A stretch of 64,000 bases of DNA from Candidatus Abyssobacteria bacterium SURF_17. Lineage in GTDB: Bacteria; Abyssobacteria; SURF-5. Location: the NCBI GenBank assembly GCA_003598055.1, contig QZKI01000065.1, positions 27,556 to 91,555 on the forward strand, written 5' to 3'. Below, piece after piece: positions 1 through 8,220 of the stretch (position 1 is the first letter of the stretch; every line of letters starts with the position of its first letter). The translations under genes and the position numbers were made by a program. The notes below the pieces were generated by a model, which was not told where the DNA came from, did no database searches, and worked only from the letters and a program-made list of their open reading frames with translations.

Positions 1-197
1 TTCTTATTCGGTGATTTCTCCTGCCGTACGGTCTCTTTCCGGACAAGCTTCTGTCCTTCAAGATGCGTAAGGAGGGGATACAGTTGCCCGTCATTGAGAC
101 CGTCCTTGCTGACGAACGGCGAGAAGATTTTTTTGATGCGGTATCCGTGCGCCGGCCCCTGCATCAATACGCCGAGGATAGCGTGCCGCGTACTCAT
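1..197 (-). CDS. PadR-family transcriptional regulator, 3' part missing (runs off the left edge)
   Basis: About 65 N-terminal residues of a PadR winged-helix repressor are present and the rest lies left of the window. The sequence opens MSTRHAILGVLMQGPAHGYR and continues with DGQLYPLLTHLEGQKLVRKE, the recognition helix and wing typical of the family. PadR proteins are dimeric repressors that often control a neighbouring transporter or stress gene as well as themselves. I chose ATG at 197 because its first residues match the family start and a GGAG lies 12 bases upstream; an in-frame ATG at 209 directly abuts that GGAG and is less likely. A promoter and an inverted-repeat operator lie immediately upstream, which suggests autoregulation. 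Confidence 0.85.
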   Translation of the reverse strand, partial: MSTRHAILGVLMQGPAHGYRIKKIFSPFVSKDGLNDGQLYPLLTHLEGQKLVRKETVRQEKSPNK

Positions 198-241
198 CGT
201 GAAGCCCATCTCCGGTGATGCATCACTATACCTATGAGTAA

Positions 242-262
242 GATACCTTAGACTTAGGTATC
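242..262. promoter_or_regulatory. Probable PadR operator (inverted repeat)
   Basis: GATACCT and AGGTATC form perfect 7-base arms around a 7-base spacer. An additional half-site ATACCTA lies at 228-234, itself palindromic with TAGGTAT at 255-261. The repeat sits directly downstream of the -10 element of the padR promoter, over the likely transcription start, where a repressor would block initiation. That PadR is the ligand is inferred from position only. Confidence 0.55.
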
Positions 263-292
263 ATTTTAGCAGGCCTCCGTTACGGATGTCAA
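263..292 (-). promoter_or_regulatory. Promoter of the padR gene
   Basis: On the minus strand a perfect -35 TTGACA (287-292) is followed after 18 bases by TAAAAT (263-268). It reads toward the PadR start at 197 and overlaps no other gene. Confidence 0.6.
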
Positions 293-336
293 ATAGCCGC
301 TTTGGCCCCTCGGAAGGACGGGAGGGGAGACAAGAA

Positions 337-364
337 TGGCATCCGACAAGTCTGTCGGATGCCA
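337..364 (-). terminator. Terminator of rplM-rpsI
   Basis: A perfect 12-base-pair stem (TGGCATCCGACA / TGTCGGATGCCA, loop of 4) lies 32 bases beyond the rpsI stop. On the minus strand the stem is followed by a moderately T-rich stretch (ATTCTTGTCT). This fits an intrinsic terminator, though the T-run is broken. Confidence 0.6.
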
Positions 365-395
365 TAACACATCGGAATGTGATTCACGTTCCGAA

Positions 396-791
396 TTATC
401 GTTTGGAGAACTGGAAGCGGGCGCGTGCGCCTTTCTGGCCGTATTTCTTCCGTTCCTTCATTCGAGGGTCGCGTGTGAGAAAGCCACCCTTGCGCAGAGC
501 GCTCCGGAGGTCCGGATTGTAGGCGAGCAGGGCGCGCGCGATTCCATGGCGGAGCGCTCCTGCCTGGCCCGAGGACCCTCCGCCGCTCACGTTTGCACGA
601 ACATCAAACTGGCCTAAGGTCTGGGTGGCCTCGAAGGGCTGTCTGATCAACATCGAAAGTGTCTCGCGGCCAAAGTACTCCTCAAGGTTCTTGCCGTTGA
701 CATCAAACTTTCCGCTCCCTCGTACCAGACTAACCCGTGCGAGCGACCGCTTGCGCCTTCCTACACCTCTGTACATTTCCTTCTGATTCAA
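396..791 (-). CDS. rpsI: 30S ribosomal protein S9 (uS9)
   Basis: A 131-residue S9, the usual length. It carries the signature [14 protein letters not shown] near the N-terminus and the Lys/Arg-rich tail [17 protein letters not shown], whose last Arg in this family reaches the ribosomal P site. It follows rplM with a 30-base gap in the conserved rplM-rpsI pair and is probably translated from the same transcript. A strong hairpin follows its stop. Confidence 0.97.
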   Translation of the reverse strand: MNQKEMYRGVGRRKRSLARVSLVRGSGKFDVNGKNLEEYFGRETLSMLIRQPFEATQTLGQFDVRANVSGGGSSGQAGALRHGIARALLAYNPDLRSALRKGGFLTRDPRMKERKKYGQKGARARFQFSKR

Positions 792-821
792 TTCAGCCTG
801 CCTCCTGAGCCTGCCGCGTGA

Positions 822-1250
822 CTAAATCTCGATTTGCTGTGGTTTCTGTGCCTCGTGTGGATGTGTGGGGCCGCTGAAGACGCGGAGTTTCTTCGCCATG
901 CTACGCCCAATATGATTACGAGGAAGCATTCCCTTGACGGCCTCGTGGATGATCCGCTCCGGAAACCGCGCCTGCAAGTCCCGATATATCGTGGTCTTCA
1001 GGCCACCCGGCCAACGCGTATGGTGCCGGTACATCTTCTGCACGGGCTTTTTCCCTGTCACCTTGACCTTTTCCGCGTTGACCACGATGACGTGGTCGCC
1101 ATGATTCCAATGGGGAGAATATGTGGGCCTGTGCTTGCCTCGCAGTAGCTTTGCGACCTCGCTTGCGAGCCTTCCGAGCACCTTGCCATCGGCGTCAACA
1201 AGATACCATTCGCCTTCTATATCACCCTGCTTTGGGGTATACGTACGCAT
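822..1250 (-). CDS. rplM: 50S ribosomal protein L13 (uL13)
   Basis: A 142-residue L13, the same length as the E. coli protein. Recognisable segments are WYLVDADGKVLGRLAS, GDHVIVVNAEKVKVTGKK and AVKGMLPRNHIGR. The start is ATG 1250 (MRTYTPKQ): GGAGG lies 10 bases upstream, whereas the longer frame would need a TTG at 1277 with no ribosome-binding site. It is the first gene of the rplM-rpsI operon, about 50 bases downstream of a clear promoter. Confidence 0.97.
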   Translation of the reverse strand: MRTYTPKQGDIEGEWYLVDADGKVLGRLASEVAKLLRGKHRPTYSPHWNHGDHVIVVNAEKVKVTGKKPVQKMYRHHTRWPGGLKTTIYRDLQARFPERIIHEAVKGMLPRNHIGRSMAKKLRVFSGPTHPHEAQKPQQIEI

Positions 1251-1305
1251 CTGCTCTCGACCTCCGGCGTCACACAATGGCTGTATATCTGAGAATAACT
1301 TTATA

Positions 1306-1335
1306 AATATAGCAGATTCCCGGCCAGTTTGTCAA
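1306..1335 (-). promoter_or_regulatory. Promoter of rplM-rpsI
   Basis: Minus strand: TTGACA (1330-1335), 18-base spacer, TATATT (1306-1311). It is followed by a short leader to the rplM start at 1250. Confidence 0.65.
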
Positions 1336-1370
1336 ATTCGGGAAAATACACACCGGCGGGTCAACCCGTC

Positions 1371-2453
1371 CTACGCCTCGATACCCTCTGCCCTGAGATA
1401 GAAATTCGCAGGGTCCGCGGCGGGACCGGATGGTGGCTGCTTTTTCAATTCCAGGAGATGTCGCGTCGGTTCCGCGGGTGTTATGGACACGTCTTCTCCT
1501 TTGCAGATAAAGGGAGCGCTCTGAGTAAATCCATAGACTCTCTTCTTGCCGGCATCAATCGGAATCTGGGCGCGAGGCGCGAATATTTCGGCGGGTTCGA
1601 CCAAGACCACCGGCGAAACCGGATAAAGCTCCATCAGGGAGCAAAGAAAGGCACGGTCGAAATACTCATGATATTCCTGTCTGTACTCGACCTGCGCCGC
1701 GCCTCTAAGCGATATCCTCCTCGGCGATGCCAGTTGGAATGGAACTTTCAGGCACAGCGCATCTTCCTTATGTTCTCCGGCCAGAGGAATCACCTTTGAC
1801 GCGCTCCGAAGCGAGCGGAACATCTCCATTTCAGCCTCGATTTCCGGAAGAGAGTCGGAGGCGAGCAAGGCCTCTGTCAGCCGTTGCGTATGAACGGCCA
1901 GCTTCCGTGCTGAACTGAGACTGGCAAGACGCAAGAGCGCCACGGCCGCGACTCGCCTGCGCACTTTCTCAAGCTTTCCGTCTGCCCCTCCGGCAACTTT
2001 GTTAAGACGCGTTGTGGAGAGCAGATTACGGAAGATGCGGACATAGTCCGCGCGAACGAGCGGCCACTCGCCGAACCTCATGTAATAATCAAATACATGC
2101 GGCCAGAGGTTCTCCCGCCATCGTTCTCCAAGCCGAATCTCAAAGTTGAAGCGGTTCCGCAGCACTGCTTGCAGCTTCTCGTACGTGAGGAGGTAGACAG
2201 GACCGTCGTATTCTATTCGTGCAACACAGTCTTCCAGGGGATTGAGCCTGAAGTCTCCTGCGCCGATTGCCGAGAGATTCTTTGGCGCACCAACGAGGCC
2301 GCCTGACGCGGAAAACTCAAGGCGGCCTGGCATGCTCGATGAGACACCACACCCCTTTGGAGTCTTGATAAACGGCGCAGATCCCACTACAACAAACTGG
2401 TGGACTGAAACACTAGCCAGGCTTACGACCCTTTTTCTGAACAGCCGCCTCAT
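1371..2453 (-). CDS. Hypothetical protein, 360 residues
   Basis: I do not recognise this protein. It has no signal peptide or membrane segment. It starts with a basic stretch (MRRLFRKRVVSLASVSVHQF), has a Trp-containing helical middle (GERWRENLWPHVFDYYMRFG, roughly residues 120-140), an Arg/Lys-rich helix-forming region around 165-200, and a Pro-rich C-terminus. ATG 2453 is preferred over an upstream start at 2489 because AAGGG lies 6 bases before it and it then avoids overlapping the upstream gene. It is 13 bases downstream of another unknown gene, with which it is probably co-transcribed from the promoter near 3220. Confidence 0.6.
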   Translation of the reverse strand: MRRLFRKRVVSLASVSVHQFVVVGSAPFIKTPKGCGVSSSMPGRLEFSASGGLVGAPKNLSAIGAGDFRLNPLEDCVARIEYDGPVYLLTYEKLQAVLRNRFNFEIRLGERWRENLWPHVFDYYMRFGEWPLVRADYVRIFRNLLSTTRLNKVAGGADGKLEKVRRRVAAVALLRLASLSSARKLAVHTQRLTEALLASDSLPEIEAEMEMFRSLRSASKVIPLAGEHKEDALCLKVPFQLASPRRISLRGAAQVEYRQEYHEYFDRAFLCSLMELYPVSPVVLVEPAEIFAPRAQIPIDAGKKRVYGFTQSAPFICKGEDVSITPAEPTRHLLELKKQPPSGPAADPANFYLRAEGIEA

Positions 2454-2466
2454 CAACAGCCCTTGT

Positions 2467-3150
2467 TCAAGGTGAGGTATAGCCGACAATACGTCCGGCC
2501 GCTAATTTGACCTTTACCTCTTTCAAGTTCTTGAACAGTTTTCCGTTAATGTAGGTGCGGGAGGGATCGCAGACAACGGGCGCCATGACCGCCAATGTAA
2601 GTGGCGCCGCTAATGCAGACGCAAACACCAGCCCCGCGCCAACTACCATAGCAAGAGCGATCACACTTGCAACCGTATCGAGTGATGTGCTCGCCTCCTC
2701 TGTGCCCTCCCCGATATCTGGGGAGGATTCATGGAGCGTTTCAAGAGCGTGTTTCAAGAAACCTTTATACTCGAGGGGCGCGGCCACGGAGGCGATTTTC
2801 TTCTTGGCCTCCAACTCCGCGCGTTCGGGCATCGTTTCATGGGCGGTTATCCTGAAGCGCACCGGCTGATTCGCCCCCGCTGGGTGAAGGTGAATCATGC
2901 GGGCTGCCTCGCCGTCGCTGTACACGTCAAGCGCGGCGACGTGCTCCATGCTGTCGATGAACATCGGAGTTTCGTGAAACACCTCGAGAGTACGCACACC
3001 GGGAATCGACCGTCCGCCGATGTCCACCTCAAATGGCTGGCGGGAAGAAACGGACACTCGGTGCAGACCGGTGATCCTCTGGGGGACTGTTTTGATACGC
3101 TGGGCGATAAGTGGACGTGCTTGAACGGTACGTGTAGCAACACGCTGCAT
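2467..3150 (-). CDS. Hypothetical membrane-anchored protein, 227 residues
   Basis: Not recognised. The first ~140 residues are soluble and basic to mixed. A long hydrophobic segment near residues 165-195 (VASVIALAMVVGAGLVFASA and onward) could be one long or two short membrane helices. The C-terminal ~30 residues contain YINGKLFKNLKEVKVKLAAG. ATG 3150 is chosen because GGAGGGG sits 6 bases upstream; ATG 3156 falls right against that site and GTG/ATG further up lack one. It leads a two-gene unit behind a near-consensus promoter. The pair has no neighbours that suggest a role. Confidence 0.6.
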   Translation of the reverse strand: MQRVATRTVQARPLIAQRIKTVPQRITGLHRVSVSSRQPFEVDIGGRSIPGVRTLEVFHETPMFIDSMEHVAALDVYSDGEAARMIHLHPAGANQPVRFRITAHETMPERAELEAKKKIASVAAPLEYKGFLKHALETLHESSPDIGEGTEEASTSLDTVASVIALAMVVGAGLVFASALAAPLTLAVMAPVVCDPSRTYINGKLFKNLKEVKVKLAAGRIVGYTSP

Positions 3151-3204
3151 ACGCATCCCCTCCCCTCTGTGGAAGCATGCACGCTCCATGCTTGCCTGTT
3201 AACA

Positions 3205-3233
3205 ATTATACTATCAAATGGAGCAAGCGTCAA
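3205..3233 (-). promoter_or_regulatory. Promoter of the two unknown genes at 1371-3150
   Basis: Minus strand: TTGACG (3228-3233), 17-base spacer, TATAAT (3205-3210). It is close to the sigma70 consensus and about 50 bases upstream of the start at 3150. Confidence 0.7.
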
Positions 3234-3381
3234 TAGCGGCAGGGGGTATATTATGAATGAACGCCGGCAGGATTTTCACGCGGAAGAAAGAGAACCAGCA
3301 CGGGTTTCAAGGGACGGAATTCTCACCGTGAATTCCAAGGTGTAAAATGATTCCCGTCTTGTCCGTCCGTGGGAGAGGATT

Positions 3382-3567
3382 TTAACGAGACGGTTTCTTG
3401 GTCTTTCCTTCCCCCAGCTTTCCGGAATTCGTCCGAAACTCTTTCCCTCGCGGCTGGTTGGCGAGCAACGTCCGCATTTCTTCGCTCGTGACCCCTTCAT
3501 CCTTCACATACTTCATTGGGATCACGGAGCCCAATCTTAGCCGCGTTCGGGTGAGGGGGCGCTTCAT
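3382..3567 (-). CDS. Small basic hypothetical protein, 61 residues
   Basis: The start ATG (3567-3565) overlaps the TGA of the ExeA-like ATPase in an ATGA junction, which indicates translational coupling and argues that this is a real gene. The product is strongly basic (MKRPLTRTRLRLGSVIPMKY at the start, LGEGKTKKPSR at the end) with no hydrophobic segment. I do not recognise a family. Being coupled to two ATPases suggests a partner or accessory role, but this is inference. Confidence 0.5.
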   Translation of the reverse strand: MKRPLTRTRLRLGSVIPMKYVKDEGVTSEEMRTLLANQPRGKEFRTNSGKLGEGKTKKPSR

Positions 3568-4415
3568 GTCAGACAGTGTTCCTGGAGACACCGTTCGAGG
3601 ACTGTCCGTGTGATTCTTGGTTCAGACCGCATGTAGGCCTCGAGGAGCAGGTTGTCGCCGAGCTTGTTCACTTCCCGGCAGATGCCTCCCGAATACGAGT
3701 GTATGGGATCGTACACGTCCTCAGCGAATATGTTTTCCGTCGAGCCCGCCACCATCAGCCGGAACTTGATGTATTGTTCGGTCTCGGCTCGTGCCATGGG
3801 CATAAGATAGGAGGACATGGCGATTCTGCTTCGAAGAGAGTTGTATCGCTTGTGACGCAATCTGCGCGGAAACGTTTCTTCCGCCAGCATGATTATCGTG
3901 CAGAGCTTTTCCTGGGGAGTCTCCAGATTCGTGAGCGCGCGTATCATGTGCAGTTGTTCCGAGGGCAGGAAATGGGCTTCATCAACGATGACGACCACTC
4001 GTTGTCCCCGACTATACGTATCCATAAGATAGGAGTGAATCATGTCGAGGTAACCCTGCGTATTCTCTCTTCCCGAAGGCCGGGGGATTTCCAGTTCATC
4101 GGCAATGCATGCCAGGAGCCCCATCTTGCTCATCCCCGGGGTTGCCAGAATGACCACAGGGATGAACTCGCCCTCGCCGAACGCGCTCAGAAGCATTTGC
4201 GCAAGGAGCGTCTTGCCCGTGCCGCTCCGGCCCCATACAAGGCCGAGCGCCTTGTGATGCTTCGCGCACATCATCATCTTCACAAACGCGGCTTCGTGCG
4301 TCTGCGTACGATAGAAGAATTCCGGATTCACGTTGTCGGCAAACGGCATGCGCTGCAAACCAAAATGTTCGCAGTAATCAAGCGTTGCGCCCAACCATTT
4401 TGTTGCCACTTCCAT
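3564..4415 (-). CDS. ExeA/GspA-like AAA ATPase
   Basis: A 283-residue ATPase of the ExeA/TniB type. The N-terminus (HFGLQRMPFADNVNPEFFY) is the characteristic ExeA opening. Walker A is GRSGTGKT near residue 65 and Walker B is VVVIVDEAHFLP near residue 140; a sensor-like Arg-rich stretch (RLRHKRYNSLRSRI) follows. ExeA proteins drive assembly of secretion or pilus complexes at the envelope, often through a peptidoglycan-binding domain that is absent here. ATG 4415 has AGGAGA at ideal distance. The gene begins 38 bases inside the end of the MinD-like gene, and its stop overlaps the next start, so the three are tightly coupled. Confidence 0.8.
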   Translation of the reverse strand: MEVATKWLGATLDYCEHFGLQRMPFADNVNPEFFYRTQTHEAAFVKMMMCAKHHKALGLVWGRSGTGKTLLAQMLLSAFGEGEFIPVVILATPGMSKMGLLACIADELEIPRPSGRENTQGYLDMIHSYLMDTYSRGQRVVVIVDEAHFLPSEQLHMIRALTNLETPQEKLCTIIMLAEETFPRRLRHKRYNSLRSRIAMSSYLMPMARAETEQYIKFRLMVAGSTENIFAEDVYDPIHSYSGGICREVNKLGDNLLLEAYMRSEPRITRTVLERCLQEHCLT

Positions 4416-5559
4416 AACACTCTCCTGTTTCCCTGTTAACGCCAATCCCCTTGCCATCCGCCACCGCCGCAAGCGGCAAGCAGCGGGTGATAAACTTCTC
4501 CAAACCCGCTCCGCCCAACCGCGAGCGGGCCGACGCCATCTCCTGTTCGAGCAGCATGCGTGCGAGTTTCCGTATCGATAGCGAGGCCCGTGAGTCGGGA
4601 TGCCGAATCGAGAGCGCGACTCGCTCATTTACGGCATGTCGCACTCGCGAGTCTTCCCAGATGTTTCCCATATCGAGCACGCGCCTCCCAAGGAAGCGAT
4701 GCGTGCACTGGGAAATTCGCACGAGCGCCTCACGTCCTTCGCGCGCGCTCCTCACGCGGTTCGCCACAACCCCGATTCTGCAGCACGGGCTGCGTCTCAT
4801 GCTGAGCTTTATGAGAGCATATGCGTCGGTGATTGCCGTAGTCTCAGGTGTCATGACCACCAGAACAAAATCCGCCGCCACGACAAAATCCAGGACCGAA
4901 TCCGACACACCCGCAGCCACATCAACGATAATTACGTCATATCGCGCATCGAGTTTTCTCAATTCCGACAGGAAAATTCGGCGCTTGTGAGCAGGCAAGT
5001 TCGCGAGTTCAAGAATTCCGGACGCGCCAGGCACGATGTCGGGCCCGTCAGTCACTTTAGCGATGATGTCCTCGAGTCTCCATGCTCCTGACATGACATC
5101 CCGTATCGTCTTTCCTTCTTTCAAACCTGCAAGCACATGGAGATTGGCCACGCCAAAGTCTGCATCGACAACAATCACCCGAAGCCCTTGCCTGACTAAC
5201 TCGACCCCGAGGTTCAAGGCGACCGTGCTCTTGCCAACACCCCCCTTCCCGCTCGCCACAGCAACGAGCCGGGCCGGGGAAGAAGTATCCTCGCAGGATG
5301 ATGCGAGCCCATTACTCCCATGGAGCGACGGATGGGTCACTATGGCTGCGAGATGGCGGATGAGCATGTTCGGTGCGACTCCCTGCTCAAACAATCTATT
5401 TGCAGCAGCGAGTATCTTCAGGTCGTTCGGCAAATATGTCCGAGGAATGAGCGTAAAGGGGGAGAGAAACTCCTGACAATAGAGCTCCAGAAATCTGAGG
5501 CGTGATGGCTCTATGCCAATCAGTCTTGCGGCTTTTTCTGCGTTCGGATGGTTTTCCAT
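4378..5559 (-). CDS. MinD/ParA-family ATPase with N-terminal MerR-like HTH domain
   Basis: A 393-residue protein. Residues about 8-75 resemble a MerR-type helix-turn-helix (AARLIGIEPSRLRFLE, then RTYLPNDLKILAAANRLFEQ). A complete deviant-Walker ATPase follows: ASGKGGVGKST at 102-112 (signature Lys104 region), VIVVDADFGVANLHVLAG, and DVIIVDVAAGVSD. The core is closest to FlhG/MinD ATPases that position polar structures. The C-terminal ~45 residues extend past the ATPase. ATG 5559 lacks a clear ribosome-binding site. The overlap with an ExeA-like ATPase suggests a role in placing or assembling an envelope machine; the HTH domain suggests it may also bind DNA, possibly its own promoter. Confidence 0.8.
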   Translation of the reverse strand: MENHPNAEKAARLIGIEPSRLRFLELYCQEFLSPFTLIPRTYLPNDLKILAAANRLFEQGVAPNMLIRHLAAIVTHPSLHGSNGLASSCEDTSSPARLVAVASGKGGVGKSTVALNLGVELVRQGLRVIVVDADFGVANLHVLAGLKEGKTIRDVMSGAWRLEDIIAKVTDGPDIVPGASGILELANLPAHKRRIFLSELRKLDARYDVIIVDVAAGVSDSVLDFVVAADFVLVVMTPETTAITDAYALIKLSMRRSPCCRIGVVANRVRSAREGREALVRISQCTHRFLGRRVLDMGNIWEDSRVRHAVNERVALSIRHPDSRASLSIRKLARMLLEQEMASARSRLGGAGLEKFITRCLPLAAVADGKGIGVNRETGECYGSGNKMVGRNA

Positions 5560-5616
5560 CTGGGCGTTCGGTACTGGAAACGTCAGCCATACTCCTAGAT
5601 ATTGTATTCTTGTCAG

Positions 5617-5645
5617 ATTTTAATACTTCATCTAGTATTTGTCAA
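5617..5645 (-). promoter_or_regulatory. Promoter of the MinD-ExeA operon with an inverted repeat filling the spacer
   Basis: Minus strand: perfect TTGACA (5640-5645), 17-base spacer, TAAAAT (5617-5622). The spacer region holds a perfect repeat AATACT-N6-AGTATT at 5622-5639. MerR-family regulators bind dyads located exactly between -35 and -10, and the first gene of this operon encodes a MerR-like domain. The pairing is inferred. Confidence 0.65.
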
Positions 5646-6045
5646 CACCTTTTTGGTTTCTTCATGAGCCGTCCCGACAGAAAGCAGAGAAATGGCTAAC
5701 GCGAGGGCGACACCACATGCGCCTGCGTGCCTCATCATCCACGTCAGACGTGCGCAGATCCTGCTGCAAAGTATGGTAGAATTGAGTATGAGAATCTGCC
5801 TCGCAAGCGAGAGCTTCCGACGAACCGCTCTTCACCGTATATTCACGCGCAGGCACACGAACTTCACTTGTGGATACTTCCTGTGTGAATTTGAGGTGAG
5901 GTGGATGGCAAATCTGCATTAAAAACATCTGACTAAGGTCTCGCCGGGCGGCGCAGTTTTCTCGGGAAGGAAAACGCAGTTGCGCGAGCCGCTGAACCGA
6001 AGCATAAGGAACGTCGTAGAAACATTTGTGTTGAAGGTGTCTGAA
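5646..6045. other. Intergenic region without a recognisable gene
   Basis: Divergent spacer between the minus-strand MinD operon and the plus-strand glycosyltransferase. Frames here give no family-like protein. I see no clear plus-strand promoter or RNA. Confidence 0.5.
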
Positions 6046-7686
6046 ATGTTGAGGAATCTGACGTGCGATTCTCGCCAATTCCCGCGGCCTTCTGTCTTCG
6101 AATGGTTCTGCCTGCCATTGGGCCTGTTCCTGATCTTTTATTATGCATGGATTATGGACGACGCATATGTCTACTTCCGGTACATTGACAATATGGAATT
6201 GCTTGGAATCGGTCTTGTCTATAATAGGGGAGAATACGTTGAGGGATTTAGCAGTCCCGCTTGGGCGTTCATTCTTGCGGTCTTACGGTCTGTTGGTTTG
6301 GGATACTGGGTCATCATTCGCGGCGTCGCTGTAGCGGCTTTTGTGACATTCTGGGCGGCGCTGGTCATCATAAACAGAAAGTTGTCGGGGACCGAGGCAG
6401 GCACATATATTGTCAATTTCCCCTTGATCAATCTGTCGCTGACATACGGCGTGCTCTGCTACTTCACCTCCGGACTCGAAACTCCGCTCGTGCAGGTGTG
6501 CGGGGTCCTCTACGCATGCTTCTTGCTTTTTCCGGGTGTACGGCTTCTGCAATTCGTTGTAGGAATCTCGCCCTTTATCCGCCATGAACTGGCGATTCCT
6601 TGCCTCATGGCGCTTGCGTGGTTTGTGGTCAGCCGCCGGAGGATTCCGTGGACGCTCGTGATTACTGGAATGGTCTTCGGCATTCTCCTCTTCGTCTTCC
6701 GTATCTACTACTACGCGGACTTGCTTCCGAATACGTTCTATTTGAAAAACGAAACCGCAGTTGCCAGAGGACTCCTGTATTTAAAAGACACTGTCTTGCC
6801 ATATTCTGTGCATTACATTCTACCTTTCTTAGCGCTCTGTCTGGCCGTGCTCAAAATAACGGGGAGGAGAGAGACGGGCTACCACATGGCAGAGCGCGCT
6901 ATGATGGTGCTCATTGGCTTAAGCTTCATTGTTTACGTTGTCAAGATTGGAGGAGATCCGCGGCATTACCGCTTTCTCGCATTCCCGTATTGTATTATCA
7001 TGGCTTCGACGGGCGGAATCGTGGAAGCGCTCATGTTACGCTTGGGCTTACGGTCGTCGAGGATGGCCGTTCTCGCCCTGAGCCTCATACTCGCTCTGTT
7101 CACCGTGACTCGTTATCCACGGCAACTCGACAAGCATCCATTGCTTCCAGACGTTCACCACCGACCGGTCGACGAGATAAATGATGCGGCGCTTCATCGC
7201 AGCTTCAGAGCGTTTTCGCCAAGTCCGTGGACGTTGGGGTCTGAGATAGAATTGGGCGGAGCGGTCGAGGAGTTTCTGGAGCGTCATCCACCAAATCAGT
7301 ATGTCGATGTCATTTGGTGTCCGAACTGCTACTTCGCATACACTGCGTTTCCGTGTCAGGTTATCAACGGCCTTGGGCTGACTGACCCATTCCTTGCAAG
7401 GACAGAGATGAGATCTGAACGTGCAGCGCACAAGTTTGGGCTGATGCCGCTCGCCGAGGACATGGTCAGAATCCGCAAGAAATACGGATTTAGGAAGGGA
7501 GCTTTTCGAACGGCAACAGAAAACGGGGATGCCCCGGCATGGGTGGAAGAAAACCTGACTACCATAGAGAGAATCGAACAGAAAGTGTATAATGAACATG
7601 CGTTCTTTGAGAACTTACGGATTGCATTTATGAGAACAGGAAGGATCAGGCTCGCGTATACCTCACTGGATGAACGTGAGAAATGA
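6046..7686 (+). CDS. GT-C-type membrane glycosyltransferase
   Basis: A 546-residue integral membrane protein with about ten hydrophobic helices in the first two thirds and a soluble C-terminal part. The motif IMDDAYVYFRY near residue 35, followed by GLVYNRGEYVEGFSSPAW, is the acidic first-loop signature of lipid-phosphosugar-dependent GT-C enzymes, resembling mycobacterial arabinofuranosyltransferase AftB and related proteins. It would transfer a sugar from a polyprenyl donor on the outer face of the inner membrane; the acceptor is unknown. ATG 6046 has AAGGTG 6 bases upstream. The longer frame needs TTG 5980. A second GT-C-like protein is encoded at 22085. Confidence 0.75.
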   Translation: MLRNLTCDSRQFPRPSVFEWFCLPLGLFLIFYYAWIMDDAYVYFRYIDNMELLGIGLVYNRGEYVEGFSSPAWAFILAVLRSVGLGYWVIIRGVAVAAFVTFWAALVIINRKLSGTEAGTYIVNFPLINLSLTYGVLCYFTSGLETPLVQVCGVLYACFLLFPGVRLLQFVVGISPFIRHELAIPCLMALAWFVVSRRRIPWTLVITGMVFGILLFVFRIYYYADLLPNTFYLKNETAVARGLLYLKDTVLPYSVHYILPFLALCLAVLKITGRRETGYHMAERAMMVLIGLSFIVYVVKIGGDPRHYRFLAFPYCIIMASTGGIVEALMLRLGLRSSRMAVLALSLILALFTVTRYPRQLDKHPLLPDVHHRPVDEINDAALHRSFRAFSPSPWTLGSEIELGGAVEEFLERHPPNQYVDVIWCPNCYFAYTAFPCQVINGLGLTDPFLARTEMRSERAAHKFGLMPLAEDMVRIRKKYGFRKGAFRTATENGDAPAWVEENLTTIERIEQKVYNEHAFFENLRIAFMRTGRIRLAYTSLDEREK

Positions 7687-7759
7687 GCCTCACGGCTCAT
7701 ACTAGACCTCTGTGGATGCTGCGTAAGCAAGAGGATTTGTCGGGAAGGAGTGATCATGG

Positions 7760-8026
7760 ATGATTATTCTCAGAATCCTGCTCTCATTGCTTCTCTTGGG
7801 CTTGAGCGCGTGTGCTGTGCTCGACGACGGCTATTCAACACACTACGGACTGACTAATCCCGAGAATCCTCCCGTTCATCCGAATCTCACGGATGAGACT
7901 TATATGGGCGGGACAGTGAGTCAGCGCGAAGCCGAAGAATATGAACGGAAATATCACGAACACGACATATTCAAGCCCACCGAGCCAGAGGCAACAGGAG
8001 TGCAAGAGTCCGAGGCTGGAGAGTAG
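7760..8026 (+). CDS. Small lipoprotein, 88 residues
   Basis: A classic lipoprotein signal peptide: MIILRILLSLLLLGLSACAV, with lipobox LSAC and Cys18 as the lipidated residue. The mature ~70 residues are polar and acidic, with no recognised domain. GGAAGGAG lies upstream. Asp is absent at +2, so outer-membrane sorting is possible. Function unknown. Confidence 0.7.
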   Translation: MIILRILLSLLLLGLSACAVLDDGYSTHYGLTNPENPPVHPNLTDETYMGGTVSQREAEEYERKYHEHDIFKPTEPEATGVQESEAGE

Positions 8027-8220
8027 ACTCGAGCCGCAGATGCCAATGGTTCCCTCGCTCAATATCTTCCTTGCCCGAGAACGTGATTGTATGCAAGTTC
8101 CGAAATACGATGCCTACTTCTTCATGCTGTGTCGCCACGAAGAAAGGGGGAGCGCTTACCCCACAGCAATGAGCATTATGTCCCAGGAATCAGCGCAACG
8201 CAGCGGAGAAACTTGAACAC

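Noticed and set aside
3576..4439. Plus-strand open frame (287 codons) opposite the ExeA-like gene
   Set aside because: Antisense shadow of a recognised ATPase, without family features.
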